Shown here one piece after another: positions 15,863 through 24,014 of a stretch of DNA of 50,781 bases. The position numbers were made by a program, and so were the translations under genes. The notes beneath the pieces were generated by a model. That model was not told where the DNA came from and did no database searches. It was given only the letters and a program-made list of their open reading frames with translations. Position 1 is the stretch's first letter. Each line of letters begins with the position of its first letter. The DNA lies in NCBI GenBank assembly GCA_900319345.1, contig ONNZ01000026.1, positions 1-50,781 on the forward strand. The letters are read 5' to 3'. Origin of the DNA: an uncultured Eubacteriales bacterium. GTDB lineage: Bacteria; Bacillota; Clostridia; Christensenellales; CAG-138.

Positions 15863-16753
15863 TTATGCGTACACTGTGACCAGATACTTGGGGATGAGCT
15901 CGATGGGCTTGTAGTTCAGCTTGCTGTAGCGGATGCCCTCGTCCCCGGCATCGTCCTCCCGGTTCACATAGGTAAAGCCCGTGCCCATGAAGTTCACAAA
16001 GGCCTGGGCCATGGCCGGATAGGCGCCGGAGGCGTTCACGTCCGCCTTCTCCGCGTGGGCGAAGAGGGTGTCCCCCTTGATCTCGCCCACGGAAAGGGCC
16101 GTGATCCCCAGCCGGGTCACGAGACAGGCCGCCCGCTGGTTCAGCCGGCAGGCAAGCTCGATCAGGTCCATGGTGCCCTTCAGCTCGTTGCGCTCCACCT
16201 CGCTCATCTCCGGGTGCTCCGCCTCGATCCGCTCCAGAAAGGCGATGCACTCTGGGAACATGTCCTCGGTGATCTCCCGGCACTCCGCCTCGGGATACTC
16301 CTTGTAGAACCGGTTCACGTGGTTCTTCTGGCTGTGAAGCTTCTTGCCGCTGTAGGTGCGGAAGCTGTCCGCCTCATAGAGATAGTCGAACCAGTCCCGC
16401 TTCTCCTCCGCGATGTACAGATTCCCGTACCGGGCCTCGATGAGGGGCAACTGATCCGCCCCCACGCAGGCGAAGCGAAGCTCCTCGCCCAGCTCCCTGG
16501 CGTCCCGCTCGGCGGCGGCGAAGCCCTCGTTCACGTCCCCCGGGCCCACCGGCACGGACCAGCAAGGGCCGATGTGCTTATAGACGGACCGGGTCACCAG
16601 CGTGTCCCCGGCGACGGCGAAATGGGTCTGAAAGATGTTGCGCCACTGGAAGGTGACCCCCGCCGTATTGTCGCATATCCGATTGGTGCAGGCAGAAAAA
16701 TAAGGCTCCATCGCCTCGATGTTCCGACAGCTCACCGGCGAAAAAACGTTCAT
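15863..16753 (-). CDS. DUF2156 (acyltransferase-like) protein
   Basis: A 296-residue soluble protein resembling the DUF2156 family, whose fold is related to GNAT transferases and to the catalytic part of phosphatidylglycerol lysyltransferase. Visible family-like stretches are KLHSQKNHVNRFYKEYP and GIRYSKLNYKPIELIPKY at the C-terminus. The transferase domain stands alone, without the membrane part of MprF. It is the first gene of the glycosidase operon, with a leader of about 55 nt. The substrate is unknown. Confidence 0.75.
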   Translation of the reverse strand: MNVFSPVSCRNIEAMEPYFSACTNRICDNTAGVTFQWRNIFQTHFAVAGDTLVTRSVYKHIGPCWSVPVGPGDVNEGFAAAERDARELGEELRFACVGADQLPLIEARYGNLYIAEEKRDWFDYLYEADSFRTYSGKKLHSQKNHVNRFYKEYPEAECREITEDMFPECIAFLERIEAEHPEMSEVERNELKGTMDLIELACRLNQRAACLVTRLGITALSVGEIKGDTLFAHAEKADVNASGAYPAMAQAFVNFMGTGFTYVNREDDAGDEGIRYSKLNYKPIELIPKYLVTVYA

Positions 16754-16814
16754 GCTTCCCCGCTACCGGGGCCTCCTCCTCCGGGCCCGCCCAGGCGGGT
16801 CCTTTTGGCAATCA

Positions 16815-16843
16815 GTATACCAAAGAAACCGGGGTTTGTGAAG
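16815..16843 (-). promoter_or_regulatory. Promoter of the glycosidase/galK operon
   Basis: TTCACA (16843-16838) and TATACT (16820-16815) with a 17-bp spacer, reading towards the DUF2156 gene. Confidence 0.65.
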
Positions 16844-16861
16844 AGCTTCACAGCTTTTCCT

Positions 16862-16890
16862 TGACGGTATGCAAAAAAACGCATACAATA
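16862..16890 (+). promoter_or_regulatory. Promoter of the HAD phosphatase gene
   Basis: TTGACG (16862-16867) and TACAAT (16885-16890) with a 17-bp spacer. It is divergent from the glycosidase operon promoter. Confidence 0.75.
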
Positions 16891-16927
16891 AGGAAAATGA
16901 TTCATCCTGTTACCGAAAGGATACCCT

Positions 16928-17593
16928 ATGCAGCTGATCGCCTTTGATCTGGACGGCACGTTGTGCAACACCATTGAAGATATCGCCGGTTCCCTGAACC
17001 GCTCCCTCCAAAAGCACGGCATCGACCCCTATCCCCTGCCCGTGGTGCAGAACATGGTGGGCCGTAGCGTGGCCTACATGTGCCAGCGGGCCATGCCCCA
17101 CGGCCGGGAGAACGACTGGAAGCCGGTCATGGACAGCTTTTTCGAGGACTACACCCACCATTCCCTGGACCATACCCGCCCCTACCCCGGCGTGGCGGAG
17201 GCTCTGAAGGCCCTGAAGGACCGGGGGTATCTGCTGGCCGTGGTGACCAATAAGCCCCACGCCCACGCGGTGCACATGATCTCGGAGCTGTTCCCGCCCC
17301 ACGGGGACCTGTTCTGCCAGGTCCAGGGCCAGAACAGCAAGTTCACCCTGAAGCCCCACCCGGCCTCCCTGCAGTTCGTCCTGGACATGCAGAAGGTGAA
17401 GAACGCCAACGCCCTCTACGTGGGGGATTCGGAGGTGGATTTCCAGTTCGCCCGCAACGGCGGCCTCCACTTCTGCGGCGTGAGCTGGGGGTTCAAGGGC
17501 CGCCCCTTCCTGGAGGATCTGGGCAGCGAGTTCGTCATCGATGAGCCGAAGGAGCTGCTGGACGTGATGGACAGGCTGGAGAAGGAAAGCTGA
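16928..17593 (+). CDS. HAD hydrolase, phosphoglycolate phosphatase-like
   Basis: A 221-residue HAD-superfamily phosphatase. Motif I is FDLDGT (D7, D9), motif II VVTNK, motif III KPHP, and motif IV YVGDSEVD. The alpha-helical cap between motifs I and II fits the Gph/PGPase-like subgroup. Its true substrate could be phosphoglycolate or another small phosphoester. The ATG at 16928 follows GAAAGGA. It is a single-gene unit with its own promoter and terminator. Confidence 0.85.
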   Translation: MQLIAFDLDGTLCNTIEDIAGSLNRSLQKHGIDPYPLPVVQNMVGRSVAYMCQRAMPHGRENDWKPVMDSFFEDYTHHSLDHTRPYPGVAEALKALKDRGYLLAVVTNKPHAHAVHMISELFPPHGDLFCQVQGQNSKFTLKPHPASLQFVLDMQKVKNANALYVGDSEVDFQFARNGGLHFCGVSWGFKGRPFLEDLGSEFVIDEPKELLDVMDRLEKES

Positions 17594-17610
17594 AAAGCAT
17601 CGACAGGAAA

Positions 17611-17634
17611 GCGGCTCAGGGAGCCGCTTTTTTT
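17611..17634 (+). terminator. Rho-independent terminator
   Basis: GCGGCTC / GAGCCGC with loop AGG, followed by T7, 17 bp after the phosphatase stop. Confidence 0.9.
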
Positions 17635-17648
17635 CCGGGAATAGTTCC

Positions 17649-17676
17649 TTGACATCCCGGTATAATAGGATACAAT
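17649..17676 (+). promoter_or_regulatory. Promoter of the AI-2E family gene
   Basis: TTGACA (17649-17654) and TACAAT (17671-17676) with a 16-bp spacer. A TATAAT inside the spacer (17661) is too close to the -35 to be used with it. Confidence 0.7.
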
Positions 17677-17708
17677 GAAATGTACTATATCACACACGGG
17701 TGGACCAT

Positions 17709-18824
17709 ATGAACAAACGACTTCGGGAAAAGCCCTGGTATAATAACGCGGTGGCCCTGTGCATCGCCGTGACCCTGTTCGTGCTGCTGACCCACTGGGG
17801 CAACGTGCGGGAGAGCGTGGGCACCTTCTTCCGGTACTTCTCGCCGGTGATCCTGGGCGCCATCATCGCCTATATCGTGAACCCCCTGGCGGGGCTCTAC
17901 GGACGGACCCTGTTCTGCTGGATCAAGAAGGAGAAGGCGAAGACCTTCCTTTCGAACCTGCTGGCCATTCTGACGGTGATCCTGTTCCTGGTGTTCCTGC
18001 TGCTGATGCTCATTCCCCAGCTCATCGAGAGCGTGGCCACCTTCGCCGGGAACCTGGACGGGTACGTGGCCTCCCTCCACGCCATGCTGGATTCCCTGGG
18101 CGTGTCCTCCTCGGCTTTGGGGCTGGACAAGTTCATCGACTCCTCCGAGGCCCTCATCAAGACCGTCACCGACTTCGTGAAGCAGAATCTGAGCAAGATC
18201 CTGTCCGCCTCCGCCAGCGTGGGCAAGGGGGCGATCCAGTTCCTGGTGGGCTTTTTGCTGTCCATCTACCTGCTGGGCGACAAGTCCCGGCTGAAGAACG
18301 GGGGCCAGCGGCTGCTGACCGCCGCCCTGGGCGGGGCCAAGTACGAGAAGCTGGCCAAGGTCCTGCGGCGGTGCCACTCCATCCTGAACCGGTACATCGT
18401 CTTCAACCTCCTGGACAGCCTGATCGTGGGCAGCGCCAACGCCCTCTTCATGGCCATCGTGGGCATGCCCTACGTGGGCCTCGTATCCTTCGTGGTGGCC
18501 GTGTTCAACCTGCTTCCCACCTTCGGTCCCGTGTTCGGCGCCCTCATCGGCGGCTTCGTGCTGCTGATGGTGAACCCCTGGCACGCCCTGGCGTTCCTGA
18601 TCTTCACGGCGATCCTGCAGACCATCGACGGCTACATCCTCAAGCCCAAGCTCTTCGGGGACTCCCTGGGCGTGTCCGGCCTGTGGATATTGGTGGGCGT
18701 CATCGTGGGCGGCCGGGCCTTCGGCGTGGTGGGCATCCTTCTCGCTATCCCCGCCGTGGCCATCCTGGACTTCCTCTACCGGGAGCACTTCTTGCCCTGG
18801 CTGGAGGCGCGGCCCAAGGACTGA
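17709..18824 (+). CDS. AI-2E family transporter (UPF0118/PerM-like)
   Basis: A 371-residue integral membrane protein. Pairs of helices at the N-terminus and a run of helices in the C-terminal half surround a large soluble loop (about residues 100-200). The C-terminal motif VFNLLPTFGPVFGALIGG and the stretch QTIDGYILKPKLFGDSLGVS are typical of the family. Members export varied small molecules or ions; the AI-2 name comes from one member and should not be taken as the substrate. ATG 17709 was preferred over the in-frame GTG at 17700 because GGTGGA precedes it. Confidence 0.88.
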   Translation: MNKRLREKPWYNNAVALCIAVTLFVLLTHWGNVRESVGTFFRYFSPVILGAIIAYIVNPLAGLYGRTLFCWIKKEKAKTFLSNLLAILTVILFLVFLLLMLIPQLIESVATFAGNLDGYVASLHAMLDSLGVSSSALGLDKFIDSSEALIKTVTDFVKQNLSKILSASASVGKGAIQFLVGFLLSIYLLGDKSRLKNGGQRLLTAALGGAKYEKLAKVLRRCHSILNRYIVFNLLDSLIVGSANALFMAIVGMPYVGLVSFVVAVFNLLPTFGPVFGALIGGFVLLMVNPWHALAFLIFTAILQTIDGYILKPKLFGDSLGVSGLWILVGVIVGGRAFGVVGILLAIPAVAILDFLYREHFLPWLEARPKD

Positions 18825-18839
18825 TTTGATAATAATATA

Positions 18840-18875
18840 GGGGCTGCTGCCGAAGCGACAGCCCCTTGTTTTTTT
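18840..18875 (+). terminator. Rho-independent terminator
   Basis: GGGGCTG (18840-18846) pairs with CAGCCCC (18859-18865) and is followed by TTGTTTTTTT. It lies between convergent genes. Confidence 0.85.
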
Positions 18876-18879
18876 GCCC

Positions 18880-20475
18880 TTACTTGGTGCCGGTCAGGGC
18901 CACCCCGTCCACGTAGAGGGTGTGACCGTTGGCGATCACCTGGGAGGCGTCGCCGATGAAGGAGGTCACGTAGGTGTCGGCGGTCAGCGTCCAGGTGGAG
19001 GTGGCGTCCAGGGACACGTGGACGGTGCCCGCCTGGGTGGAGACCACGGACCCCTTGGCGTTGGTGATCTCGCCGGAGACGGCGCCGGTGAAGGCGGAGC
19101 CCTCGGTGAGCTCCAGCGTCAACGTGGCGTTATCGCCCACCAGCATAAGGCCCTCCAGGGTCTGCCCCTTGGCCTTCAGCACGGCGGTGTTCCCGGCCCC
19201 GGTCCAGCCGTCGTCACAAACGGAGAGGAGCACGTTCCCGCTGTCCTCGTTGACGATCTGCACGCCGTTCAGCGTGATGACGGCACTGGTGTTGGTCACG
19301 TGGAACACGTGGCCGCTCTTGCTGGTCAGGCTCCCGCCGGTCATGGTGAAGGCGGAGGTGCCGCTGTCCGCGTCCCCGGACATGGACTGGTAGATCATGA
19401 TGGTGTCCAGGAAGCTGGCGTTGCTGTTCATCTTCGTATTGTTGGCGGTCATGTCGCAGTTGGTGAGCTCGATGCTGTTTTTGCCCTCGATGCACACGCC
19501 CTCGGAGAGATTGGACGTGAGGGTGGCGTTGCTCACGTGGATCTCCGCCGTGGAGTAGATGGTGGGAGAGCCCAGGCCGTTGGAGGTGTAGGTGCCCCCG
19601 TCCACGTAGACCGTGCCGCCGCCCCGATCCGTGCGGATGGGCGCGGAGGACTGGCCGGAGGTGGTGACGGTGAGATCGTAGGCGTAGGTCACGCCGCCGC
19701 CCGTGGTCATGATGCCGCCGGAGCCGCCGCCCGTGGTGGTGATGACGGTGTCCCGGATGGTGAGGGTGGTGCCGTCCCCCGCGGCCCCGTTCCGACCCCC
19801 GTTGCCGCCGTAGCAGAAGACGCCGTTGGCGCCCATGGCGTCGGAGGTGATCGTGCCGCCGGTGATGGTCACGTCAGCCCCGTCCTTGACGAGGACCGCC
19901 GCGTTCAGGCCGTAGAAGTTGCAGCTGTCGCCGCCGTCGGAGCTGCCGGATTTGGTGACGGTGGGCTCGTCGACGGTCACCGCATCCTTGGTGCTGATGA
20001 GCAGGGCGCTTTCGTCCGCGGTGTCGGAAGCATAGGTTTGTCCGCTCTGGCTGTCGGCAGCGGTGATCTCCACCGCGCCCTTATAATCTATATCCGCGCT
20101 GCTGCCGCCGGGGCCGCCGCCGGGACCCCCTGCGGGAGGCTGGCCCATGCCGCCGGGCATGCCCCCGGGCGGGGTGCCGTCGGGCCGTTCAGGGGGCTGT
20201 CCCATACCTCCGGGCGGGGTGCCGTCAGGCCGTTCGGGCGGTTGTCCCATGCCCTCGGGCGGGGTGCCGTCGGGCCGTTCCCCCATATCGGCGGGCGGGG
20301 CGCCGTCGGGCGCTGCCGCTGTCGTCATTTCCGTGGTCTGGTCCGCAGCCTGGACCGCGTCCTCGGCCGAGGCCGTCTTCGTATCGTTTGCCGAGCTGCC
20401 GCAGCCCAGGGCCAGCCCCGTCAGGAGGCACAGGGCCAACCCCAGGCAGATCAGCTTCGTATGCTTGCGCTTCAT
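18880..20475 (-). CDS. Surface lipoprotein with beta-helix/carbohydrate-binding-like repeats
   Basis: A 531-residue protein. A lipoprotein signal peptide ends in LALGC (lipidated C25). A Pro/Gly-rich spacer (about residues 55-130) follows, with a 15-residue tandem unit (GQPPERPDGTPPGGM) that is also repeated at DNA level with a 45-bp period. The rest is a long Thr/Gly/Asn-rich region with strand-like repeats (for example DVTITGGTITSDAMGANG), which suggests a right-handed parallel beta-helix. It is probably anchored to the outer face of the membrane with the helix extending into the wall. The ligand is unknown. Confidence 0.8.
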   Translation of the reverse strand: MKRKHTKLICLGLALCLLTGLALGCGSSANDTKTASAEDAVQAADQTTEMTTAAAPDGAPPADMGERPDGTPPEGMGQPPERPDGTPPGGMGQPPERPDGTPPGGMPGGMGQPPAGGPGGGPGGSSADIDYKGAVEITAADSQSGQTYASDTADESALLISTKDAVTVDEPTVTKSGSSDGGDSCNFYGLNAAVLVKDGADVTITGGTITSDAMGANGVFCYGGNGGRNGAAGDGTTLTIRDTVITTTGGGSGGIMTTGGGVTYAYDLTVTTSGQSSAPIRTDRGGGTVYVDGGTYTSNGLGSPTIYSTAEIHVSNATLTSNLSEGVCIEGKNSIELTNCDMTANNTKMNSNASFLDTIMIYQSMSGDADSGTSAFTMTGGSLTSKSGHVFHVTNTSAVITLNGVQIVNEDSGNVLLSVCDDGWTGAGNTAVLKAKGQTLEGLMLVGDNATLTLELTEGSAFTGAVSGEITNAKGSVVSTQAGTVHVSLDATSTWTLTADTYVTSFIGDASQVIANGHTLYVDGVALTGTK

Positions 20476-20521
20476 GGTTTTTATCTCCCTTCCTGTATCT
20501 TTGCCCCTATCCTACGCCCTG

Positions 20522-20543
20522 AATCTTAAAACAATCTAAAAGG
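20522..20543 (-). promoter_or_regulatory. Candidate response-regulator operator (11-bp direct repeats)
   Basis: On the plus strand AATCTTAAAA begins at 20522 and AATCTAAAAG at 20533, exactly one helical turn apart and about 50 bp upstream of the lipoprotein ATG. On the coding strand this reads TTTTAGATT then TTTTAAGATT, the spacing bound by OmpR/PhoB-type regulators. No regulator gene is nearby. Confidence 0.4.
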
Positions 20544-20590
20544 AAACGGACAGCCAAAAGATTTTTTACAATGGCCGGTCCGGGTCGGGC

Positions 20591-20619
20591 TTGCTTTTCG
20601 GCCCTCAGGCGAGTAAGAT
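20591..20619 (+). promoter_or_regulatory. Putative promoter of the L,D-transpeptidase operon
   Basis: TTGCTT (20591-20596) and TAAGAT (20614-20619) with a 17-bp spacer. Confidence 0.45.
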
Positions 20620-20664
20620 ACTGTCAAGATCATATCATTTTCGGAGAGGATCGCCAATATCCCC

Positions 20665-21744
20665 ATGAAACGGTCCCGTCACTTCAACTGCATATGGCTG
20701 ATGGGCCTGCTGCTCCTGCTGGCCTGCGCCCGGCCCGCCGTTACGGTGGAGGCCGCGCCCTCGCCCACGGCGGAGCCGGCCACCGCCGCCCCCGTGACCG
20801 CCACGCCCCTACCCCCCGTCCAGGTGCTGGTGACGCCGGTGCCCACGCCCACGCCCTCCCCCACCCCCACGCCCAGCCCTACTCCGGTGCCTACGCCCAC
20901 CCCGGAGCCTACGCCCACCCCCGCCCCCTTCGCGGCCGTGGCCCTGCCCGCGGACCTGCGGCCCGCCCGGTATCTGACGGCGGCGGAGGCTGCCGGCCTG
21001 TTCTACTGGGCGGAGAAGGACATGTACCTGTCCTACGGCCAGGTGGGGAACGATGAGGTGGGCTTCTATCCCGCGGACGAAACGGGGCACGTGGCCCCCG
21101 GCTCTACGCCTGTGGACGGGCCCTGCCTGGTGCCCCTCTACACCCCCGCCGATCCGCCCACGAAGGAGGACGAAAAGCTCCTGGTCCTGTACCTGCCCAC
21201 CCAGAGCGTGGTGGCCTTCCACGGGGAGCACGGGGAATGGATCGAGGATCGGATCATGATCTGCTCCTCCGGCCGAGGAGGCAACGCCACCCCCGTGGGC
21301 CGATACACCATCTACGAGACCTACGACTACAAGCTCCTGGGCTCCGAGGAGGAGGACACCCTGTGCTACGGGTTCTGGGCCTGCCGGTTCTACAAGGGGC
21401 ACCTGTTCCACTCCGTGCCCATCAGCTACGACGCGGGCACGGACAAAGCCAAGGCCCACCGCATGACCAACATGCTCTCCTACCAGAAGCTGGGCTCCAC
21501 AGCCTCCCACGGCTGCGTGCGGATGACGGTGGCGGACGCCAAATACATCTACGATCTGGCCACCTTCTACACGGTGAACGTGTGGGTCACCAAGGACAGG
21601 GGCCCCACGCCGCCCAGGCCGCCCCAGATCATCTGGACGCAACCGTACACCTATCAGAAGAAATACGGCTGGGACCCCACGGACCCGGACCCGGCCAACC
21701 CCTACCTGGCCCTGGCCACCCCCTCCCCCGCGCCCCAGGGCTGA
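20665..21744 (+). CDS. L,D-transpeptidase (YkuD) lipoprotein
   Basis: A 359-residue protein. A hydrophobic signal ending LLLLAC suggests lipidation. A Thr-Pro spacer follows (about residues 50-90), then a YkuD catalytic domain with SHGCVRM (H282, C284) and the upstream histidine in LFHSVPIS. Such enzymes make 3-3 peptidoglycan cross-links or attach proteins. The ATG at 20665 has GGAGAGGA rather far upstream (about 14 bases). It begins a plus-strand group with a small membrane protein and an NlpC/P60 lipoprotein, all facing the cell wall. Confidence 0.9.
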   Translation: MKRSRHFNCIWLMGLLLLLACARPAVTVEAAPSPTAEPATAAPVTATPLPPVQVLVTPVPTPTPSPTPTPSPTPVPTPTPEPTPTPAPFAAVALPADLRPARYLTAAEAAGLFYWAEKDMYLSYGQVGNDEVGFYPADETGHVAPGSTPVDGPCLVPLYTPADPPTKEDEKLLVLYLPTQSVVAFHGEHGEWIEDRIMICSSGRGGNATPVGRYTIYETYDYKLLGSEEEDTLCYGFWACRFYKGHLFHSVPISYDAGTDKAKAHRMTNMLSYQKLGSTASHGCVRMTVADAKYIYDLATFYTVNVWVTKDRGPTPPRPPQIIWTQPYTYQKKYGWDPTDPDPANPYLALATPSPAPQG

Positions 21745-21768
21745 AGCACGTTTGAAAGGGCACCCCTC

Positions 21769-22269
21769 ATGTATTACGACAGCAAGCAATTCACGGCCCG
21801 GGTCGTCCTGGGCGACGACGGCGTCTATCGCTGGGTCTATCGAATGAATCCCCGCCGCAACAAGCACCCCCTGTCCGTGGTCGGCAAGGTGTTTTTGGCC
21901 ATGGGCATTGTCAGCGCCGTGGTCCTGCGCATCGTGGGGGCCCCCAACCCGTTGACCATGTCCGACTGGGATATGCCGCTCATGGTCCTGGGCCTGTTCC
22001 TGGGCGTGTTCCTGCTGGTGACGGCGCTCCTATACCTCCAGGGGGACGATCCCCTCCCCTTCGCCATGGACGAGAAGAGCATCACCACCTACCGGGCCAA
22101 GGGGGCCGGGCCCCACGCCTTCTGCCGGATGCGCCGGGTGCGGCTCATGCCCCAATACGACGCCATCCGCCTGGGCTTTGGGATGACCATCTACGTGCCC
22201 CCGGAGGATTACGACCTGGTGAAGACCTTCCTTTTGGAGCATCTGCCCCCTGAGACCGACGTTCGCTGA
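21769..22269 (+). CDS. Small membrane protein of unknown function
   Basis: A 166-residue protein with two predicted membrane helices (about residues 40-60 and 68-90) and a soluble C-terminal domain with a PH-like or YcxB-like strand pattern ([33 protein letters not shown]). The ATG at 21769 follows GAAAGGG with 8-base spacing. It sits between two cell-wall enzymes, 25 bp after the first and 15 bp before the second. I do not recognise a named family. Confidence 0.7.
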   Translation: MYYDSKQFTARVVLGDDGVYRWVYRMNPRRNKHPLSVVGKVFLAMGIVSAVVLRIVGAPNPLTMSDWDMPLMVLGLFLGVFLLVTALLYLQGDDPLPFAMDEKSITTYRAKGAGPHAFCRMRRVRLMPQYDAIRLGFGMTIYVPPEDYDLVKTFLLEHLPPETDVR

Positions 22270-22283
22270 AAGTGCCATTCCCT

Positions 22284-23957
22284 ATGAAAGCTGTTTGGAA
22301 AAAAGCCATCGTCCTTTCGCTGCTGACGCTGCTGGCGCTGCCCGGCTGCGGGCCGGAGACCGCCCCTGAGCAGGTATCCTCCGCCACGACCGCCCCCGCC
22401 ATCACGGCCGCGCCCACCGCTGTGCCCGGGACCGCCGTGCCGGAGGCCACCGCTGCGCCGACCCCCACGCCTTCCCCCACGGCGACGCCCACGCCGACCC
22501 CGACCCCCACGCCTACGCCCACCCCTACGCCCACGCCCACGCCCATCCCCCTGGACCGGCTGGACGGCCGCAAGGACGTGGAGGCGCGGCTGTTCCCTCT
22601 GCTGAGCTCCACGCCGGAGCCCACCGCCACGCCCATGCCCCTCTCCTCCCCCGACCCGCTGCTGGAAGGCGTGGGCCATATGGGCGCCATGGTCTTCGCC
22701 CACGTGCCCATTTTGACCTATCCCTACGAGACCTCCCCCGTGAAGGGCCGGGAATCCTTCCATCTCTTTTACATCCGCAACGTATACAACCGCCTGTACT
22801 ACTACGTGACCACCCAGGAGGGGCTCACGGGCTACATCAAGGCCAGCCAGTGCGTGGTCCTGGACCAGGCGGACATAGACCGATACTTCGACGCCGTCAG
22901 CGAGCTGACCCGCACCGTGGACTTCTATTCCCCCGACGCCCTGATCCGGGAGCTGCAAACGGGGACGGACCAGGGGACCATGGCGGACAGGATCTACGCC
23001 GCCTTGAGCCGCCTGGGCCTGGACTTCGATCCCTTCTACTATCGGGTGTACCAGAAGGCCCTGGACGACGACGAGCGCTATCCCCTGTTCTACAAGGACG
23101 ACGTGTACAACTCCCTGCTGTTCCGGCTGTTCAACACGGCGGGGAATCTGGTGTATTACGACGGCCAGCCCACCCAGTGGGAGTACGTGCCGGCCGACGG
23201 GACGCTGCAGAAGGGGGACATCCTGTTCTTCACGGAGCCCCTTGAAAAGGGCAGCAGCGGCGTGCTGGACGGGTACGAGTTCGTGGTCAGGGGGCCCTAC
23301 TCCGGGGCGCTGACGGGCTGCGGCGTGTATATGGGCGACGATCAGGTCCTGCTGCTGCGGGGCGGCCAGGTGAAGGCCGTGGAATGGACGGCGGCCCTGC
23401 AGCGGACGCTGGACTCCGCCCGGCGCATCCATCTGGAGGTCTACGACGAGAAGCAGATGATCGTGGAGGACATGATCGCCCAGATCTACGACTGTCTGGG
23501 CACGCCCTACAACAACTTCCAGCGCAAGGGCGAGTACTCCTTTGACTGCTCCGGCCTCATCTCCTGGCTGTTCATCCGCATGGAGATCACCCCCGCCTTC
23601 ATGGGGCATCAACCCTTCACCGGCTCCAACGCCTCCGGCCTCTCCCAGATCGATTTCTACTACTGGCACCACAAAAAGCACATCCATTTCATGCGCCCCG
23701 CCCAGCGGGACGAGGCGAAGGGCCTGCCCTCCATGGACGTGCTGCAGCGAGGCGACCTGGTCTTCCTCCGCAAGGAGGCGGACAAGGGGCGGGTGGGCCA
23801 CGTGATGGTGTACCTGGGGAACGGGCGGGTCATCCACTCCACCACCATCGACGAGGATCACGGCGGCACAGTGGTGGCCTTCTTCCGGCCGGAGCTGCAG
23901 CAGCTGTACGAGACGGCCCTTAGGATCGACACCATCACCCTCCCCGGAGGACGATGA
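22284..23957 (+). CDS. NlpC/P60 cell-wall peptidase lipoprotein 1
   Basis: A 557-residue protein. The lipoprotein signal ends LALPGC. A spacer of TP dipeptides (residues about 55-92) is encoded by a near-perfect CCCACG-type hexamer repeat. An SH3-like region ([18 protein letters not shown]) follows, then a C-terminal NlpC/P60 domain with the catalytic Cys422 in [11 protein letters not shown], His in [11 protein letters not shown] and the third polar site in VIHST. It cleaves peptidoglycan stem peptides. ATG 22284 was preferred over an in-frame GTG at 22272 because it gives a normal MKAVWKK signal start. It is paralogous to the convergent gene at 24015-25673. Confidence 0.9.
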   Translation: MKAVWKKAIVLSLLTLLALPGCGPETAPEQVSSATTAPAITAAPTAVPGTAVPEATAAPTPTPSPTATPTPTPTPTPTPTPTPTPTPIPLDRLDGRKDVEARLFPLLSSTPEPTATPMPLSSPDPLLEGVGHMGAMVFAHVPILTYPYETSPVKGRESFHLFYIRNVYNRLYYYVTTQEGLTGYIKASQCVVLDQADIDRYFDAVSELTRTVDFYSPDALIRELQTGTDQGTMADRIYAALSRLGLDFDPFYYRVYQKALDDDERYPLFYKDDVYNSLLFRLFNTAGNLVYYDGQPTQWEYVPADGTLQKGDILFFTEPLEKGSSGVLDGYEFVVRGPYSGALTGCGVYMGDDQVLLLRGGQVKAVEWTAALQRTLDSARRIHLEVYDEKQMIVEDMIAQIYDCLGTPYNNFQRKGEYSFDCSGLISWLFIRMEITPAFMGHQPFTGSNASGLSQIDFYYWHHKKHIHFMRPAQRDEAKGLPSMDVLQRGDLVFLRKEADKGRVGHVMVYLGNGRVIHSTTIDEDHGGTVVAFFRPELQQLYETALRIDTITLPGGR

Positions 23958-23965
23958 AACGCAGC

Positions 23966-24005
23966 AAAAAGCGCCTTCCGCAAAAAACGGGAGGCGCTGT
24001 TTTTA
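23966..24005. terminator. Bidirectional terminator
   Basis: AGCGCCTTCCG (23970-23980) pairs with CGGGAGGCGCT (23988-23998). T5 follows on the plus side and A5 precedes, giving T5 on the minus side, between the two convergent NlpC/P60 genes. Confidence 0.85.
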
Positions 24006-24014
24006 TGTTTGGTT

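Noticed and set aside
22455-22550. Short regular repeats that could suggest a CRISPR-like or satellite array
   Set aside because: They are CCCACG-type codons for a TP dipeptide spacer inside the NlpC/P60 lipoprotein frame; there are no unique spacers.
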